27,176 bases of DNA from Bacteroidales bacterium UBA1035. Lineage in GTDB: Bacteria; Bacteroidota; Bacteroidia; Bacteroidales; Dysgonomonadaceae. Both the position numbers and the translations under genes were made by a program. The notes under the pieces are model-generated. The model worked only from the letters and a program-made list of their open reading frames with translations. It had not been told where the DNA came from and ran no database searches. Each line of letters opens with the position of its first letter. Within the stretch, counting starts at the first letter, position 1. The stretch is taken from the NCBI GenBank assembly GCA_002316835.1, contig DCEG01000022.1:5528-32703 (forward strand). The letters are read 5' to 3'. Shown piece by piece: positions 1-7,216 of this stretch.

Positions 1-79
1 TATCAGCTTTAAAAACGAAACATCTTGAGGATGATTCGTTTTTATTTGGGTCCTGAATACCGTTGTTCTCCGGATCATA

Positions 80-538
80 TCAGTTCACTCTGCCTTTATA
101 ATACCCTTTCATACAACGGCTGTCTTCCAGTGCCAGCGAAAACATTAATTCATACGTGCCTGCTCCGTCAATGGTTTTAATCTGTACATTCATGCTCTGA
201 AACCCAATCCTACCCGATCTGTCTCCACTGTAATCAATTCCTTCCACTGATCCCTCCACACTCCAGGGTTCTTTCGGCAAAGGCAGCATAAATAAAGTAT
301 CGTTCAAGGTATTCGGAAACGAAAGAATTATATGATATCCTTTATGTTTACCTTGGGCATCAGAATAGAGTTCAAACGTATAGTTTTGATCAGAAAGTAT
401 TACGTTCGCTTTCGCAATGGGTACTTTTGCATTCTCAAATGAAAAATAATTAGAACCGGAATTAAAAGTACCTCCCATGTCGGCACAGCTTACTAATAGA
501 AAAGCAACCGATAATAGAGCAAGTTGAATCTTTTTCAT
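80..538 (-). CDS. Hypothetical small lipoprotein
   Basis: 152-residue protein of unknown function. Residues 1-17 form a lipoprotein signal peptide (two lysines, a hydrophobic stretch, then a lipobox LLVSC with Cys18 as the lipidation site), so it should be anchored in an envelope membrane. The rest is rich in beta-prone, polar sequence with one more cysteine near the C terminus (DSRCMKGYY), and I recognise no named family. It is the only gene at the left edge, and a 654-base gene-free stretch lies upstream. A well-formed promoter at 817-847 on the same strand would give a leader of about 270 bases; a closer promoter cannot be excluded. The reading frame and signal peptide are clear; the function is not. 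Confidence 0.75.
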   Translation of the reverse strand: MKKIQLALLSVAFLLVSCADMGGTFNSGSNYFSFENAKVPIAKANVILSDQNYTFELYSDAQGKHKGYHIILSFPNTLNDTLFMLPLPKEPWSVEGSVEGIDYSGDRSGRIGFQSMNVQIKTIDGAGTYELMFSLALEDSRCMKGYYKGRVN

Positions 539-693
539 GTTTTTGTAAATTATTTAATTACGTTAATGGTTTTCCCAAAAAACATACACAACTGTGCCGG
601 GAAAACATACTTATAGAAATGTTTGTTATACGCGCAAATATCCTTTAAAGTGAAGGATTTTGATTTAAAGAAATATAATTGTATAATTGAACC

Positions 694-737
694 TCCTGTA
701 GCTTAAATCACTAAGCGAGAATTTACCCATTACAGGA
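694..737 (-). promoter_or_regulatory. Possible structured leader RNA element
   Basis: A 7-bp stem TCCTGTA/TACAGGA (694-700 with 731-737) encloses a 5-bp stem GCTTA/TAAGC (701-705 with 712-716). On the minus strand it lies between the 817-847 promoter and the lipoprotein gene at 80-538, so it would sit in a long 5' leader. The stems are short and could be chance; no known riboswitch class is recognised. Confidence 0.25.
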
Positions 738-816
738 AATAGACATTTTATTGCCAATTTAAGAATATAAAACTCTATAAATTAAACAATAATATAGAAT
801 TTTGTCTGTTTTTTAC

Positions 817-847
817 CAAATGTATTCTCTTTTTTCTTATAAAACAA
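817..847 (-). promoter_or_regulatory. Bacteroidota-type promoter
   Basis: On the minus strand TTG (845-847) is followed by exactly 20 bases and TACATTTG (817-824), a full match to the -7 consensus TAnnTTTG of the Bacteroidota primary sigma factor. It points toward the lipoprotein gene at 80-538 but is about 280 bases away, implying either a long leader or a separate small RNA. Confidence 0.45.
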
Positions 848-994
848 GCGATTACTGATATTTTTAGGACATTTTTATTAAAATAAGCCTTTTTATTAAA
901 ATTTCGGACATTTTATCTCTAATAATTGAAAATAAACCGATGATAACCAACACTATTATCATTTTACGAAAAAAGGACAAATATTACACAAATA

Positions 995-1028
995 AAAAGC
1001 GAACTGAAATATAAATCAGTTCGCTTTT
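995..1028 (-). terminator. Intrinsic terminator after the GH20-type gene
   Basis: A perfect 13-bp stem (995-1007 with 1016-1028) with an 8-base loop, followed on the minus strand by a T-rich tract. It lies about 165 bases downstream of the minus-strand gene ending at 1193. It is nearly symmetric and could also act on the plus strand. Confidence 0.7.
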
Positions 1029-1047
1029 ATTCGCTTCCACAGATTGT

Positions 1048-1144
1048 TCTAATCGTTGGGTTATACCCAATCTAACCTCCCGGTTATAACAACTCTAACC
1101 CTTAGATTAGACTTTCTCTAACGCAGAGGTTAGAGATGTTATAA
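1048..1144. repeat. Cluster of TCTAAC/GTTAGA motifs with competing hairpins
   Basis: TCTAAC occurs at 1071, 1094 and 1117 and its complement GTTAGA at 1129, with related TCTAAT and TTAGATTAGA nearby. Two mutually exclusive hairpins share the right arm: a long one pairing 1084-1099 with 1129-1144 (15 of 16 positions) and a short perfect 8-bp one pairing 1115-1122 with 1129-1136. A separate palindrome TTGGGTTATACCCAA lies at 1056-1070. It follows the stop codon of the 1193-2269 gene on the minus strand. Function unknown. Confidence 0.55.
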
Positions 1145-1192
1145 TGGGCGGAGACCTTGAAAACCACTTAATGAAAAAACAATTTGAAAGTA

Positions 1193-2269
1193 TTACCACA
1201 CCTTCACCAATTCCTTAAAAGTCTTTACCGATGGATCATCTTTTGCTTTTTCAACACCATTTAGTCCATCAATAAATGTTCGGGCACCGCTCCAGAAAGT
1301 ATGCATAATGCCTTTGTATCGGGTTTTCATTTCATTGGAAGCATTGTTTTTCAACGAGCCTATCATTTGCACCTGATTCACGGCCACTTCGGGTACCCGC
1401 CAGGGACAGGCAATTACATCAAATCCTTTGGATGCAAAAAGAACAGGAGTGGGATGTGCTTTTTCGTAATGCCAGTCGTTGATAACCACATCTTTTGGAA
1501 TTAAATCAATCGCACGATGCGTGTTGTTATAGCTGCCTTCCCAAAGTCCTACTCCGGTTGTTCTTCCGTCGATAAGCCGGTCGCCCCAAATCCACAATTT
1601 CTTATTGTTTAAAGTTAAGTGATTCCTAATCTTGGCAACTTCACCGGCAAATAAAACGGCCGGATCACGGCCCTGACAGCGTTCACAATCGTCGTGAGCT
1701 ATATAAAACACCTCATCCATTCCTGCATGAAAAGCATCGGTTTCGAAAACTTCAATAATCTCATCTACTACATCGAAGGCCACAGCATGAACATCGGGAT
1801 GTAGCGGACAGTAACTCTTACAGTACAGTCCATCAGGATTGGGCCATTGGTACTCTGCAGGAAGTTTTATGGATGGGGTTTCGTCAAATTGCGGATATAC
1901 CTCAAGCAGTTTCCCGATCTGACTTGCCCAGGATTGATGCCCCAGTAAATTTACCTGAGGTATCAGATGAATATTATGCCTCTTACAAACAGCAACAATT
2001 TTTTTAACATCAGCTTCGGTTAACGGATTGGAAGCACGGAGTTCCGGATGCGATTTATATTCGTAACCGAAATCGACCCGTAATACCAGCGTATTTACTC
2101 CGGCGGGAGCCAGTTTGTCGTTAATCAACCGCACAAAATCATCCACGTCTCCTTTCGACGGAGCTCCTATGCACAAGCCTTTTACATCAAAACCGGGCTG
2201 TGCGACCGCAGTTGATATCAATCCGATCGACAATAATAAAAAACTGAAAATGAAAGTAATTTTTCTCAT
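1193..2269 (-). CDS. Glycoside hydrolase family 20-like protein, exported
   Basis: 358 residues with a signal peptide (about 1-23, ending at AVAQ), hence periplasmic or surface. The body reads as a TIM-barrel hexosaminidase-type domain. The segment HAGMDEVF (181-188) matches the Asp-Glu catalytic pair of GH20 beta-N-acetylhexosaminidases (D185, E186), where the Asp orients the substrate acetamido group and the Glu is the acid. Other barrel-like landmarks are IPQVNLLGHQSW (103-114) and LWIWGDR (225-231). GH20 enzymes release terminal N-acetylglucosamine or N-acetylgalactosamine; the true substrate here is not visible. It is a stand-alone gene without SusC/SusD neighbours. The family assignment rests on the catalytic motif and the overall pattern; a related barrel family is possible. 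Confidence 0.75.
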   Translation of the reverse strand: MRKITFIFSFLLLSIGLISTAVAQPGFDVKGLCIGAPSKGDVDDFVRLINDKLAPAGVNTLVLRVDFGYEYKSHPELRASNPLTEADVKKIVAVCKRHNIHLIPQVNLLGHQSWASQIGKLLEVYPQFDETPSIKLPAEYQWPNPDGLYCKSYCPLHPDVHAVAFDVVDEIIEVFETDAFHAGMDEVFYIAHDDCERCQGRDPAVLFAGEVAKIRNHLTLNNKKLWIWGDRLIDGRTTGVGLWEGSYNNTHRAIDLIPKDVVINDWHYEKAHPTPVLFASKGFDVIACPWRVPEVAVNQVQMIGSLKNNASNEMKTRYKGIMHTFWSGARTFIDGLNGVEKAKDDPSVKTFKELVKVW

Positions 2270-2308
2270 ATGGTTGCATTTTTGTTAAATTGTTTTTCAA
2301 GTTGATTA

Positions 2309-2316
2309 CAAAGATA
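2309..2316 (-). promoter_or_regulatory. -7 promoter element of the GH20-type gene
   Basis: On the minus strand TATCTTTG matches TAnnTTTG exactly, 40 bases before the start codon at 2269. The -33 element is weak (TTTA about 21 bases upstream). Confidence 0.5.
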
Positions 2317-2403
2317 GTACTTTTCTTTTTAGGGGAATAAAGAGACAACGGCAGTTATCTCAAAAAGAACTTTTGTTTGCAGTTAGCTGTTTTATAAAAG
2401 TAC

Positions 2404-2411
2404 TAAATTTG
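2404..2411 (+). promoter_or_regulatory. -7 promoter element very close to a start codon
   Basis: TAAATTTG matches TAnnTTTG exactly but ends only 7 bases before the ATG at 2419. If used, the mRNA would have almost no leader. No clean TTTG lies 19-20 bases upstream. Confidence 0.4.
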
Positions 2412-2418
2412 TAAACGG

Positions 2419-2952
2419 ATGAAACAATTCATTTTTTTTACAGTGCTGGTAGTATTTGCGCTCTCATGCACACAGAGCAAAAGTTCAAGCAATCAGACAG
2501 AAAATGATTCTACAATTATGGAAAAACCAGCCGATGTTGCTTTGGCTGAAGGAAAATCGTGTTATTTAGGCGTTGTTGGTAAAGACTCTGTTAAAATGGA
2601 GATCGATCGAAACGGGATAGACTTCAAAGGCTTTTTATCGTACAAAAGATTTGAATCCGATAGTTCTCTTGGCGAATTAAACGGCACAATTTCAGGTGAT
2701 ACGTTGAAAGGAAATTTCAACTTCTTATCGGAAGGAATGATTTCAATTAATGAAAAGTATTTTCTGGTGAAAGACGGTAAATTGCTGGAAGGAAGGGGAG
2801 ATATGGTGAATGTGGATGATATGACAATGAAGTTCGAAAATCCATCGCAACTCACTTACGGACAAGGATTTGTTTTAAGCCAGGCCGATTGCTCCAATGA
2901 TTTTATTCCGAAAGACTACAAAGATTTTTATTACGATTTAAAGAAGAAGTAA
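2419..2952 (+). CDS. Hypothetical lipoprotein
   Basis: 177-residue protein. A short hydrophobic signal peptide ends in the lipobox FALSC (Cys17), followed by a Ser/Asn/Thr-rich linker (about 19-32), typical of Bacteroidota lipoproteins. The mature part has repeated beta-hairpin-like segments (for example LNGTISGDTLKGNFNF) and a cysteine in the tail (QADCSND). No catalytic motif is seen and I do not recognise the family. The next Met (about residue 34) would remove the signal peptide, so the start at 2419 is preferred. It is flanked by minus-strand genes on both sides, so it is transcribed alone, apparently from the element at 2404-2411. Confidence 0.75.
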   Translation: MKQFIFFTVLVVFALSCTQSKSSSNQTENDSTIMEKPADVALAEGKSCYLGVVGKDSVKMEIDRNGIDFKGFLSYKRFESDSSLGELNGTISGDTLKGNFNFLSEGMISINEKYFLVKDGKLLEGRGDMVNVDDMTMKFENPSQLTYGQGFVLSQADCSNDFIPKDYKDFYYDLKKK

Positions 2953-2987
2953 CTTTCGTTAATTCTGAGTTGGAAACTATAAATAAA

Positions 2988-3044
2988 TGTCATTCTGAAC
3001 GAAGTGAAGAATCTATCAGATTCCTCGTTTTACCCGGAATGACA
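2988..3044. repeat. Dispersed-repeat-like hairpin (TGTCATTC...GAATGACA)
   Basis: Outer arms TGTCATTC (2988-2995) and GAATGACA (3037-3044) are perfectly complementary; AACG/CGTT and AGAATCT/AGATTCC pair inside, with the centre at 3015-3017. The left half resembles an extragenic repeat I have seen in many Bacteroidota genomes (GTCATTCTGAACGAAGTGAAGAATCT type). It lies between the convergent genes ending at 2952 and 3057, so it may also terminate transcription. Confidence 0.6.
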
Positions 3045-3056
3045 ATTAAATACGTC

Positions 3057-3743
3057 TCAAATAACTTTATTCTTCGGTACGGTAGCCACAAACTCTTTCA
3101 GGTAAAACGGCTCGAAATAAGCAGAATCGACAAAATCTCCGGCTGAAAAAGCTTGTTCTGCCAGAAAAACCATTGCAGATGCATGTGGTTTTACACCCGA
3201 AATAAACGAAGCATTAGGATGTGTAATCATCTCTCTGCATTTTCCGGCTCCGTTGCCGAAAAATGCAACGTTGTGTCTTTCCAACAAATGGATATAGCTG
3301 TCACTGTCCACAATATCTGCTGATGTGGTGCGAATAACATTCAAGTCCGTATCGAAAATAGTAGAATAAACCTCCATTCTTCGCGCATCGATCATCGGAC
3401 ACAGTAAACTGTCTGCTTCTACCTTATCTTTCATCATCCATGCCATTATTTTATGCGTAGGAATGGCAATAAGCGGAATGCTCAAGCCATAACTCAAGCC
3501 TTTGGCTTCCGATACGCCGATACGTAGTCCGGTATAAGAACCGGGACCGCTGCTAACAGACACTGCATCTATTTTAATATCGTTTTCTCTGGAAAACTGC
3601 ATAATTTCTTCCACAAAAACTCCTAATGAGGTAGCGTGAGATTGCTCTTGGCTATTCTCCCTACTTAGCAAAACTTGGCTGTTGGACGATAATGCACATG
3701 AACAAATTTCGGTTGCAGTTTCAATATGTATAATGGTGAGCAT
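3057..3743 (-). CDS. tsaB: tRNA threonylcarbamoyladenosine biosynthesis protein TsaB
   Basis: 228 residues, the usual TsaB length. TsaB is an inactive paralogue of TsaD; with TsaD and TsaE it transfers the threonylcarbamoyl group to A37 of tRNAs that read ANN codons, in the cytoplasm. The hallmark GPGSYTGLRIG (66-76) is intact, preceded by an N-terminal ASKHA-type strand (IIHIETATEICSCAL) and followed by CPMIDARRMEVYS (114-126). The gene stands alone between the RRM gene and a plus-strand lipoprotein gene. Its start at 3743 is just downstream of a GGGTT tandem repeat in the leader. The protein is well conserved in its key motif, so the call is firm. Confidence 0.92.
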   Translation of the reverse strand: MLTIIHIETATEICSCALSSNSQVLLSRENSQEQSHATSLGVFVEEIMQFSRENDIKIDAVSVSSGPGSYTGLRIGVSEAKGLSYGLSIPLIAIPTHKIMAWMMKDKVEADSLLCPMIDARRMEVYSTIFDTDLNVIRTTSADIVDSDSYIHLLERHNVAFFGNGAGKCREMITHPNASFISGVKPHASAMVFLAEQAFSAGDFVDSAYFEPFYLKEFVATVPKNKVI

Positions 3744-3746
3744 AAA

Positions 3747-3765
3747 GGGTTACGGGTTGCGGGTT
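3747..3765. repeat. Three tandem GGGTT units
   Basis: GGGTTAC, GGGTTGC and GGGTT follow each other with a 7-base period in the tsaB leader. It is a short simple repeat and no function is evident. Confidence 0.5.
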
Positions 3766-3793
3766 AATTGTGTATTTAAAACCTGATGGTTCA

Positions 3794-3825
3794 TAAAAAA
3801 AGACTGCACATTTAACGCGCAGTCT
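3794..3825 (-). terminator. Intrinsic terminator of the RRM gene
   Basis: A 7-bp stem AGACTGC/GCAGTCT (3801-3807 with 3819-3825) is followed on the minus strand by seven T. It lies 27 bases beyond the RRM stop codon. Confidence 0.8.
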
Positions 3826-3851
3826 CTTATTTTTCGACCTATTGAGTAATA

Positions 3852-4172
3852 TCAATATCTTCTTTCACGATTTCCATATCCACCGCCTCTGTTACCACCG
3901 CCTCTGTTGTTGCTGCGTGGACGATCACCTTCGGCACGGGGACGAGCTTCTGATACAGACAGTGTACGACCGTCGTATTCAGCTCCATTCAACTCTTCAA
4001 TAGCACGCTGACCATCTTCGTCAGCCATTTCAACAAAACCGTAACCTTTCGATCTGCGTGTTTCTCTGTCAGTAATAATTTTCGCTGAGGTAATTTCTCC
4101 GTATTCCTCAAAAAGTTCTTTTAAATCGGCATCGTTAATTTGATAACTTAAGCCAGCAACAAAAATGTTCAT
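3852..4172 (-). CDS. RRM-type RNA-binding protein with Gly/Arg-rich tail
   Basis: 106 residues from the chosen start at 4172. One RRM fold fills residues 1-80: RNP2-like IFVAGL (3-8) and RNP1 KGYGFVEM (42-49), whose aromatic residues contact RNA. The tail (about 80-106) is rich in Gly, Arg and Asn, as in the single-RRM proteins common in Bacteroidota and cyanobacteria. It is probably a cytoplasmic post-transcriptional regulator or RNA chaperone. The frame stays open to 4400, but the upstream part has no RRM-like sequence, and the promoter at 4316-4345 lies within that extension, so the Met before NIFVAG is preferred. The inferred leader of about 138 bases is long, which would suit control at the RNA level. 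Confidence 0.88.
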   Translation of the reverse strand: MNIFVAGLSYQINDADLKELFEEYGEITSAKIITDRETRRSKGYGFVEMADEDGQRAIEELNGAEYDGRTLSVSEARPRAEGDRPRSNNRGGGNRGGGYGNRERRY

Positions 4173-4310
4173 GCAAAAAATAAAAATAAAATAAATAAAA
4201 AATTTGATTTGTGCAGAAGATAATGTATAAAAGATAAGGTTAATAATTGGTTTACCCCTGTGAAAGAAGAAAATAACTAAATAACAATTTCTGCTATAAA
4301 AAACTTTTGC
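4173..4310 (-). promoter_or_regulatory. Long AT-rich 5' leader of the RRM gene
   Basis: Lies between the start predicted from the promoter at 4316-4345 and the RRM start codon at 4172. It is dominated by A/T runs and contains no open frame that I trust. This is inferred from the promoter match only. Confidence 0.35.
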
Positions 4311-4315
4311 AACAG

Positions 4316-4345
4316 CAAAGGTAGGAATAAATTTGTTGTAACAAA
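4316..4345 (-). promoter_or_regulatory. Promoter of the RRM gene
   Basis: On the minus strand TTTG (4342-4345), 18 bases, then TACCTTTG (4316-4323), an exact TAnnTTTG. Confidence 0.6.
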
Positions 4346-4370
4346 ACAAATTACAAAAAAAAATCAATAA

Positions 4371-4414
4371 AAAAAACGCCTTCAGTGAATGAACTCTCAA
4401 CGAAGGCGTTTTTT
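4371..4414 (-). terminator. Intrinsic terminator of the M3 peptidase gene
   Basis: A perfect 13-bp stem (4371-4383 with 4402-4414) with GC core CGCCTTC/GAAGGCG and flanking A and T runs; the loop is 18 bases. It lies about 95 bases downstream of the minus-strand gene ending at 4508. The bases between (4415-4507) hold only a small CTGCC/GGCAG hairpin (4486-4499). Confidence 0.75.
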
Positions 4415-4507
4415 ATAAAAGAGTACGAAATGTTTTCGACTAAGTTTACGATTTGCGATCTCAGAAGTTTCAACTCATAATCTGTCTGCCAACAGGCAGG
4501 CTGAAAA

Positions 4508-6610
4508 CTAATCTTGCAATTTCACTCCATTGCGTTCCAACAATGCGTCAATTGTTGGCTCTTGACCGCGGAAGCGTTTGTAAAGAGTCATCGGTTCTTC
4601 GGTATTTCCTCTTTCAAGAATATTAACCCTGAAAGATTGAGCGGTCTTCTTATCAAAAATGCCGTTTTCTTTAAACGCAGCGAAAGCATCGGCATCGAGC
4701 ACCTCTGCCCATTTATAGCTGTAATATCCGGCAGCATATCCGCCCGAAAAGATATGTCCGAAAGCTGTTGACATACTTGCTTCAGGAACAACGGGAAGCA
4801 ATTTCACCGGAAGCATGGCTTTTTGTTCAAACTCACGGACATCACCGCTAAACGGCTGATTAAGTGTGTGCCATGCCATATCCAGGTATCCGAACGAAAG
4901 TTGTCGAAGCGTCAGATATCCGGTATTGTAATTCGCTGCATTTATGATTTTTTGCACCAGTCCGGCCGGCATTTTTTCACCGGTTTGGTAATGGAACGCA
5001 AATTTATCGAGATAGTCCTTTTCCACCAACCAGTTTTCCATAATTTGCGAGGGAAGCTCCACAAAATCACGATAAACACTTGTTCCCGACAAGGTTTCGT
5101 AGGTAGACTTAGCCAACATTCCATGCAATGCATGTCCAAATTCGTGTAAGAAAGTTTCCACTTCGTCAAAAGTGAGTAACGCCGGTTTTGTTTCGGTTGG
5201 GCGGGTAAAGTTCATTACGATGGCTATATGCGGACGGCTGTCCACACCATTTTTAACGAATTGAGATTTAAACGATGTCATCCATGCACCCGATTGTTTT
5301 CCTTCTCTCGGATGGAAGTCAGTAAACAGAACAGCAAGAAAATTGCCATCTGCATCCATTACGTCGAACGCTTCCACTTCGGGATGATAAACCGGTGTAC
5401 TGCTGTTCTTAACGAAAGTGAGTCCATAAAGGTCTGTAGCCAAACCGAAAACACCTTTTTTTACGTTTTCGAGTTCAAAATACGGACGTGTCATTTCATC
5501 ATTCAGATCGAAACGCTCATCTTTCAGTTTATCGGAATAAAAACTCCAGTCCCAAGGCTGAATTTCTATTGGTTTTCCCTCCATTTTAGCAGCGTAATCT
5601 TCTACATCTTTTACCTCCTGACGGGCAGTTTCACCGTAAGCTTTAGCAAGCTGGTTCATCAGGTTATAAACCCCTTTCTCGTTCTTTGCCATTCGGTCTT
5701 TCAAAGCATATCCGGCATAATTTTTATAACCCAGCAAATTAGCGATCTGCAAACGCAGGTTTACTATTTTCTCAATATTCTCTTTATTGTCAAACTCTCC
5801 ACCCATCACACTTTTAGTGCTATATGCCATATAAAGCTTCTCGCGTAAATCGCGTCGGGTGGAATATTTCATGAAACCAATGTAACTGGGAGCCGATAAA
5901 TCGAACATCCAGCCTTCTTTTCCTTTCAATTTGGCTTTTGCTGCTGCCGCATCTAATACACTTTCGGGCAAACCGGCCAAATCTGCTTTATCGGTAAGCA
6001 ACATTTCAAATTTATTGGTTTCTTTCAGGTTGTTCTGTCCAAAATCGAGTGTGGTTTTGCTCAATTCCATCGATAACTTCCGGTACGTTTCCTTATCTTC
6101 AGCAGATAGAGTTGCACCACTGTTTTCAAATCCTTTGTATGTCTCTTCCACCAAACGGATTTGTTCAGAAAGCAAACCCGAGGAAAGACGATTATCGTAA
6201 ACTGTTTTTACACGTGCAAACAGTTTTTCGTTTAAGTAGATATTATTATCATGTTCCGACAATTTCGGGCTCAATCGTTGTGAGATCATCATCATCTCAT
6301 CATTGCTCTCGGCACTCAACAGATTAAAGAAAACACCACTCACTCGTTTCAGCATTTCACCCGAATATTCCATTGCGGCAATGGTATTTGCGAAAGTAGG
6401 AGCAGACGGATTCGCAGCAATCGTTTCAATTTCAACCTTATGTTGGCGGATAGCCTCATCAAAAGCAGGTTCGTAATGTTCAATTTTAATTTTATCAAAC
6501 GCGGGCGTACCATGTTGCGTTTCGAACGGTTTGAAAAATGGATTTTCATCTGCCACAGAGGCTCTAATTATTGTTGTCATAAAAAGTAATACAAAAAATA
6601 GTTTTCTCAT
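4508..6610 (-). CDS. dcp: M3 family zinc metallopeptidase, peptidyl-dipeptidase Dcp type, exported
   Basis: 700 residues, matching the length of Dcp/oligopeptidase A enzymes. The zinc-binding HEFGH motif lies at 489-493 (H489, H493 ligands, E490 catalytic), followed by HGML and the downstream ELPSQIMENW segment that carries the third ligand region. Dcp removes dipeptides from peptide C termini. A signal peptide (about 1-20) suggests the periplasm. The frame extends to 6643, but that start overlaps the -7 promoter element at 6643-6650, and the signal peptide begins properly at MRKLFF, so 6610 is chosen. It is a single-gene unit with its own promoter and terminator. Oligopeptidase A is a close alternative; export and the N-terminal pattern favour Dcp. 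Confidence 0.9.
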   Translation of the reverse strand: MRKLFFVLLFMTTIIRASVADENPFFKPFETQHGTPAFDKIKIEHYEPAFDEAIRQHKVEIETIAANPSAPTFANTIAAMEYSGEMLKRVSGVFFNLLSAESNDEMMMISQRLSPKLSEHDNNIYLNEKLFARVKTVYDNRLSSGLLSEQIRLVEETYKGFENSGATLSAEDKETYRKLSMELSKTTLDFGQNNLKETNKFEMLLTDKADLAGLPESVLDAAAAKAKLKGKEGWMFDLSAPSYIGFMKYSTRRDLREKLYMAYSTKSVMGGEFDNKENIEKIVNLRLQIANLLGYKNYAGYALKDRMAKNEKGVYNLMNQLAKAYGETARQEVKDVEDYAAKMEGKPIEIQPWDWSFYSDKLKDERFDLNDEMTRPYFELENVKKGVFGLATDLYGLTFVKNSSTPVYHPEVEAFDVMDADGNFLAVLFTDFHPREGKQSGAWMTSFKSQFVKNGVDSRPHIAIVMNFTRPTETKPALLTFDEVETFLHEFGHALHGMLAKSTYETLSGTSVYRDFVELPSQIMENWLVEKDYLDKFAFHYQTGEKMPAGLVQKIINAANYNTGYLTLRQLSFGYLDMAWHTLNQPFSGDVREFEQKAMLPVKLLPVVPEASMSTAFGHIFSGGYAAGYYSYKWAEVLDADAFAAFKENGIFDKKTAQSFRVNILERGNTEEPMTLYKRFRGQEPTIDALLERNGVKLQD

Positions 6611-6642
6611 AACTAAGTGATTATTTGATTTAAAATTGGACA

Positions 6643-6650
6643 CAAAGATA
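6643..6650 (-). promoter_or_regulatory. -7 promoter element of the M3 peptidase gene
   Basis: On the minus strand TATCTTTG matches TAnnTTTG exactly, 32 bases before the start codon at 6610. No clear -33 TTG at the usual spacing. Confidence 0.5.
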
Positions 6651-6700
6651 ATATTTTTCGCACGAAATACTTATTGTATTCGTTTGTTTTATTCTTCGAC

Positions 6701-6731
6701 TTGCCGGTTTAACGGAAACCTTGTAAATTTG
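6701..6731 (+). promoter_or_regulatory. Promoter of the DUF2200 gene
   Basis: TTG (6701-6703), exactly 20 bases, TAAATTTG (6724-6731). The predicted leader is about 14 bases. Confidence 0.6.
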
Positions 6732-6750
6732 AGCGATCAATTACATTAAT

Positions 6751-7101
6751 ATGAACAATTCCAAAATTTTTTCAATGCCCTTTGCAAATGTTTATCCGCT
6801 CTACATTCAAAAAGTGGAAAAAAAAGGACGTACCAAGACCGAAGTAGATGATATTATTTCCTGGTTAACAGGCTATGATGAGAAATTATTGCAGCAGCAA
6901 ATAGATAAAAATGTCGATTTCGAAACATTCTTCGGTGAAGCACCGCAAATTAACCCGAATGCTTCAAAAATTACAGGAGTAATTTGTGGGTATCGGGTTG
7001 AAGATATTGAAGATGAGCTGATGCAGAAAATTCGTTATTTAGACAAATTAATTGACGAATTGGCAAAAGGAAAATCGATGGAAAAGATTTTGAGAAAGTA
7101 A
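6751..7101 (+). CDS. DUF2200 family protein
   Basis: 116 residues, the normal length of this small conserved family of unknown function. The characteristic opening (FSMPFANVYPLYIQKVEKKGRTKTEVDDII, residues 7-36 in outline) and the later ICGYRVEDIEDELMQKIRYLDKLIDEL helix are both present. There is no signal peptide or membrane segment, so it is cytoplasmic. The C-terminal half looks helical and amphipathic. It is monocistronic, with its own promoter just upstream, and convergent with sufE. No activity can be assigned. Confidence 0.85.
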   Translation: MNNSKIFSMPFANVYPLYIQKVEKKGRTKTEVDDIISWLTGYDEKLLQQQIDKNVDFETFFGEAPQINPNASKITGVICGYRVEDIEDELMQKIRYLDKLIDELAKGKSMEKILRK

Positions 7102-7150
7102 AAAAACTCTTGTTTGTTATGCCGGGATACCAGCATCCCTGCAAACAAGA
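7100..7150 (-). terminator. Intrinsic terminator of sufE, between convergent genes
   Basis: Outer stem TCTTGTTTG/CAAACAAGA (7108-7116 with 7142-7150) and inner stem GGGAT/ATCCC. On the minus strand it is followed by a run of T, so it terminates sufE well; on the plus strand the T tract is weaker. Confidence 0.7.
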
Positions 7151-7216
7151 ACTTTCTATTTCATTATATAAATCAAATCTCGCAGATCACATGCTGATTC
7201 TCATCAAGAAACTTCA

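Larger units (their letters stand above)
539..1192. other. Long intergenic stretch, AT-rich, structured
   Basis: 654 bases without a convincing gene; in-frame ATG starts on either strand run into stops quickly. It contains an inverted repeat GTTTTCCC/GGGAAAAC (571-578, 599-606), a small hairpin ATCCTT/AAGGAT (about 649-668), a nested stem pair at 694-737, a minus-strand promoter at 817-847, a direct repeat of TTTTTATTAAAAT (872-884 and 890-902), a terminator hairpin (995-1028) and the TCTAAC-motif cluster at 1048-1144. Confidence 0.6.

Noticed and set aside
689..694. AGGAGG on the minus strand as a Shine-Dalgarno site
   Set aside because: No open frame of useful length follows, and Bacteroidota rarely depend on such sites.
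3747..3765. Telomere-like GGGTT repeat as a functional element
   Set aside because: Only three short units; simple-sequence slippage is enough to explain it.
4173..4400. N-terminal extension of the RRM open frame to 182 residues
   Set aside because: The extension is hydrophobic, unlike RRM proteins, overlaps a promoter and part of the neighbouring terminator, and the Met at 4172 gives the normal family start.
5228..5848. 206-codon plus-strand frame inside the M3 peptidase gene
   Set aside because: It is the complement of a well-conserved coding region, has no recognisable motif, and is rich in residues expected from an antisense reading.
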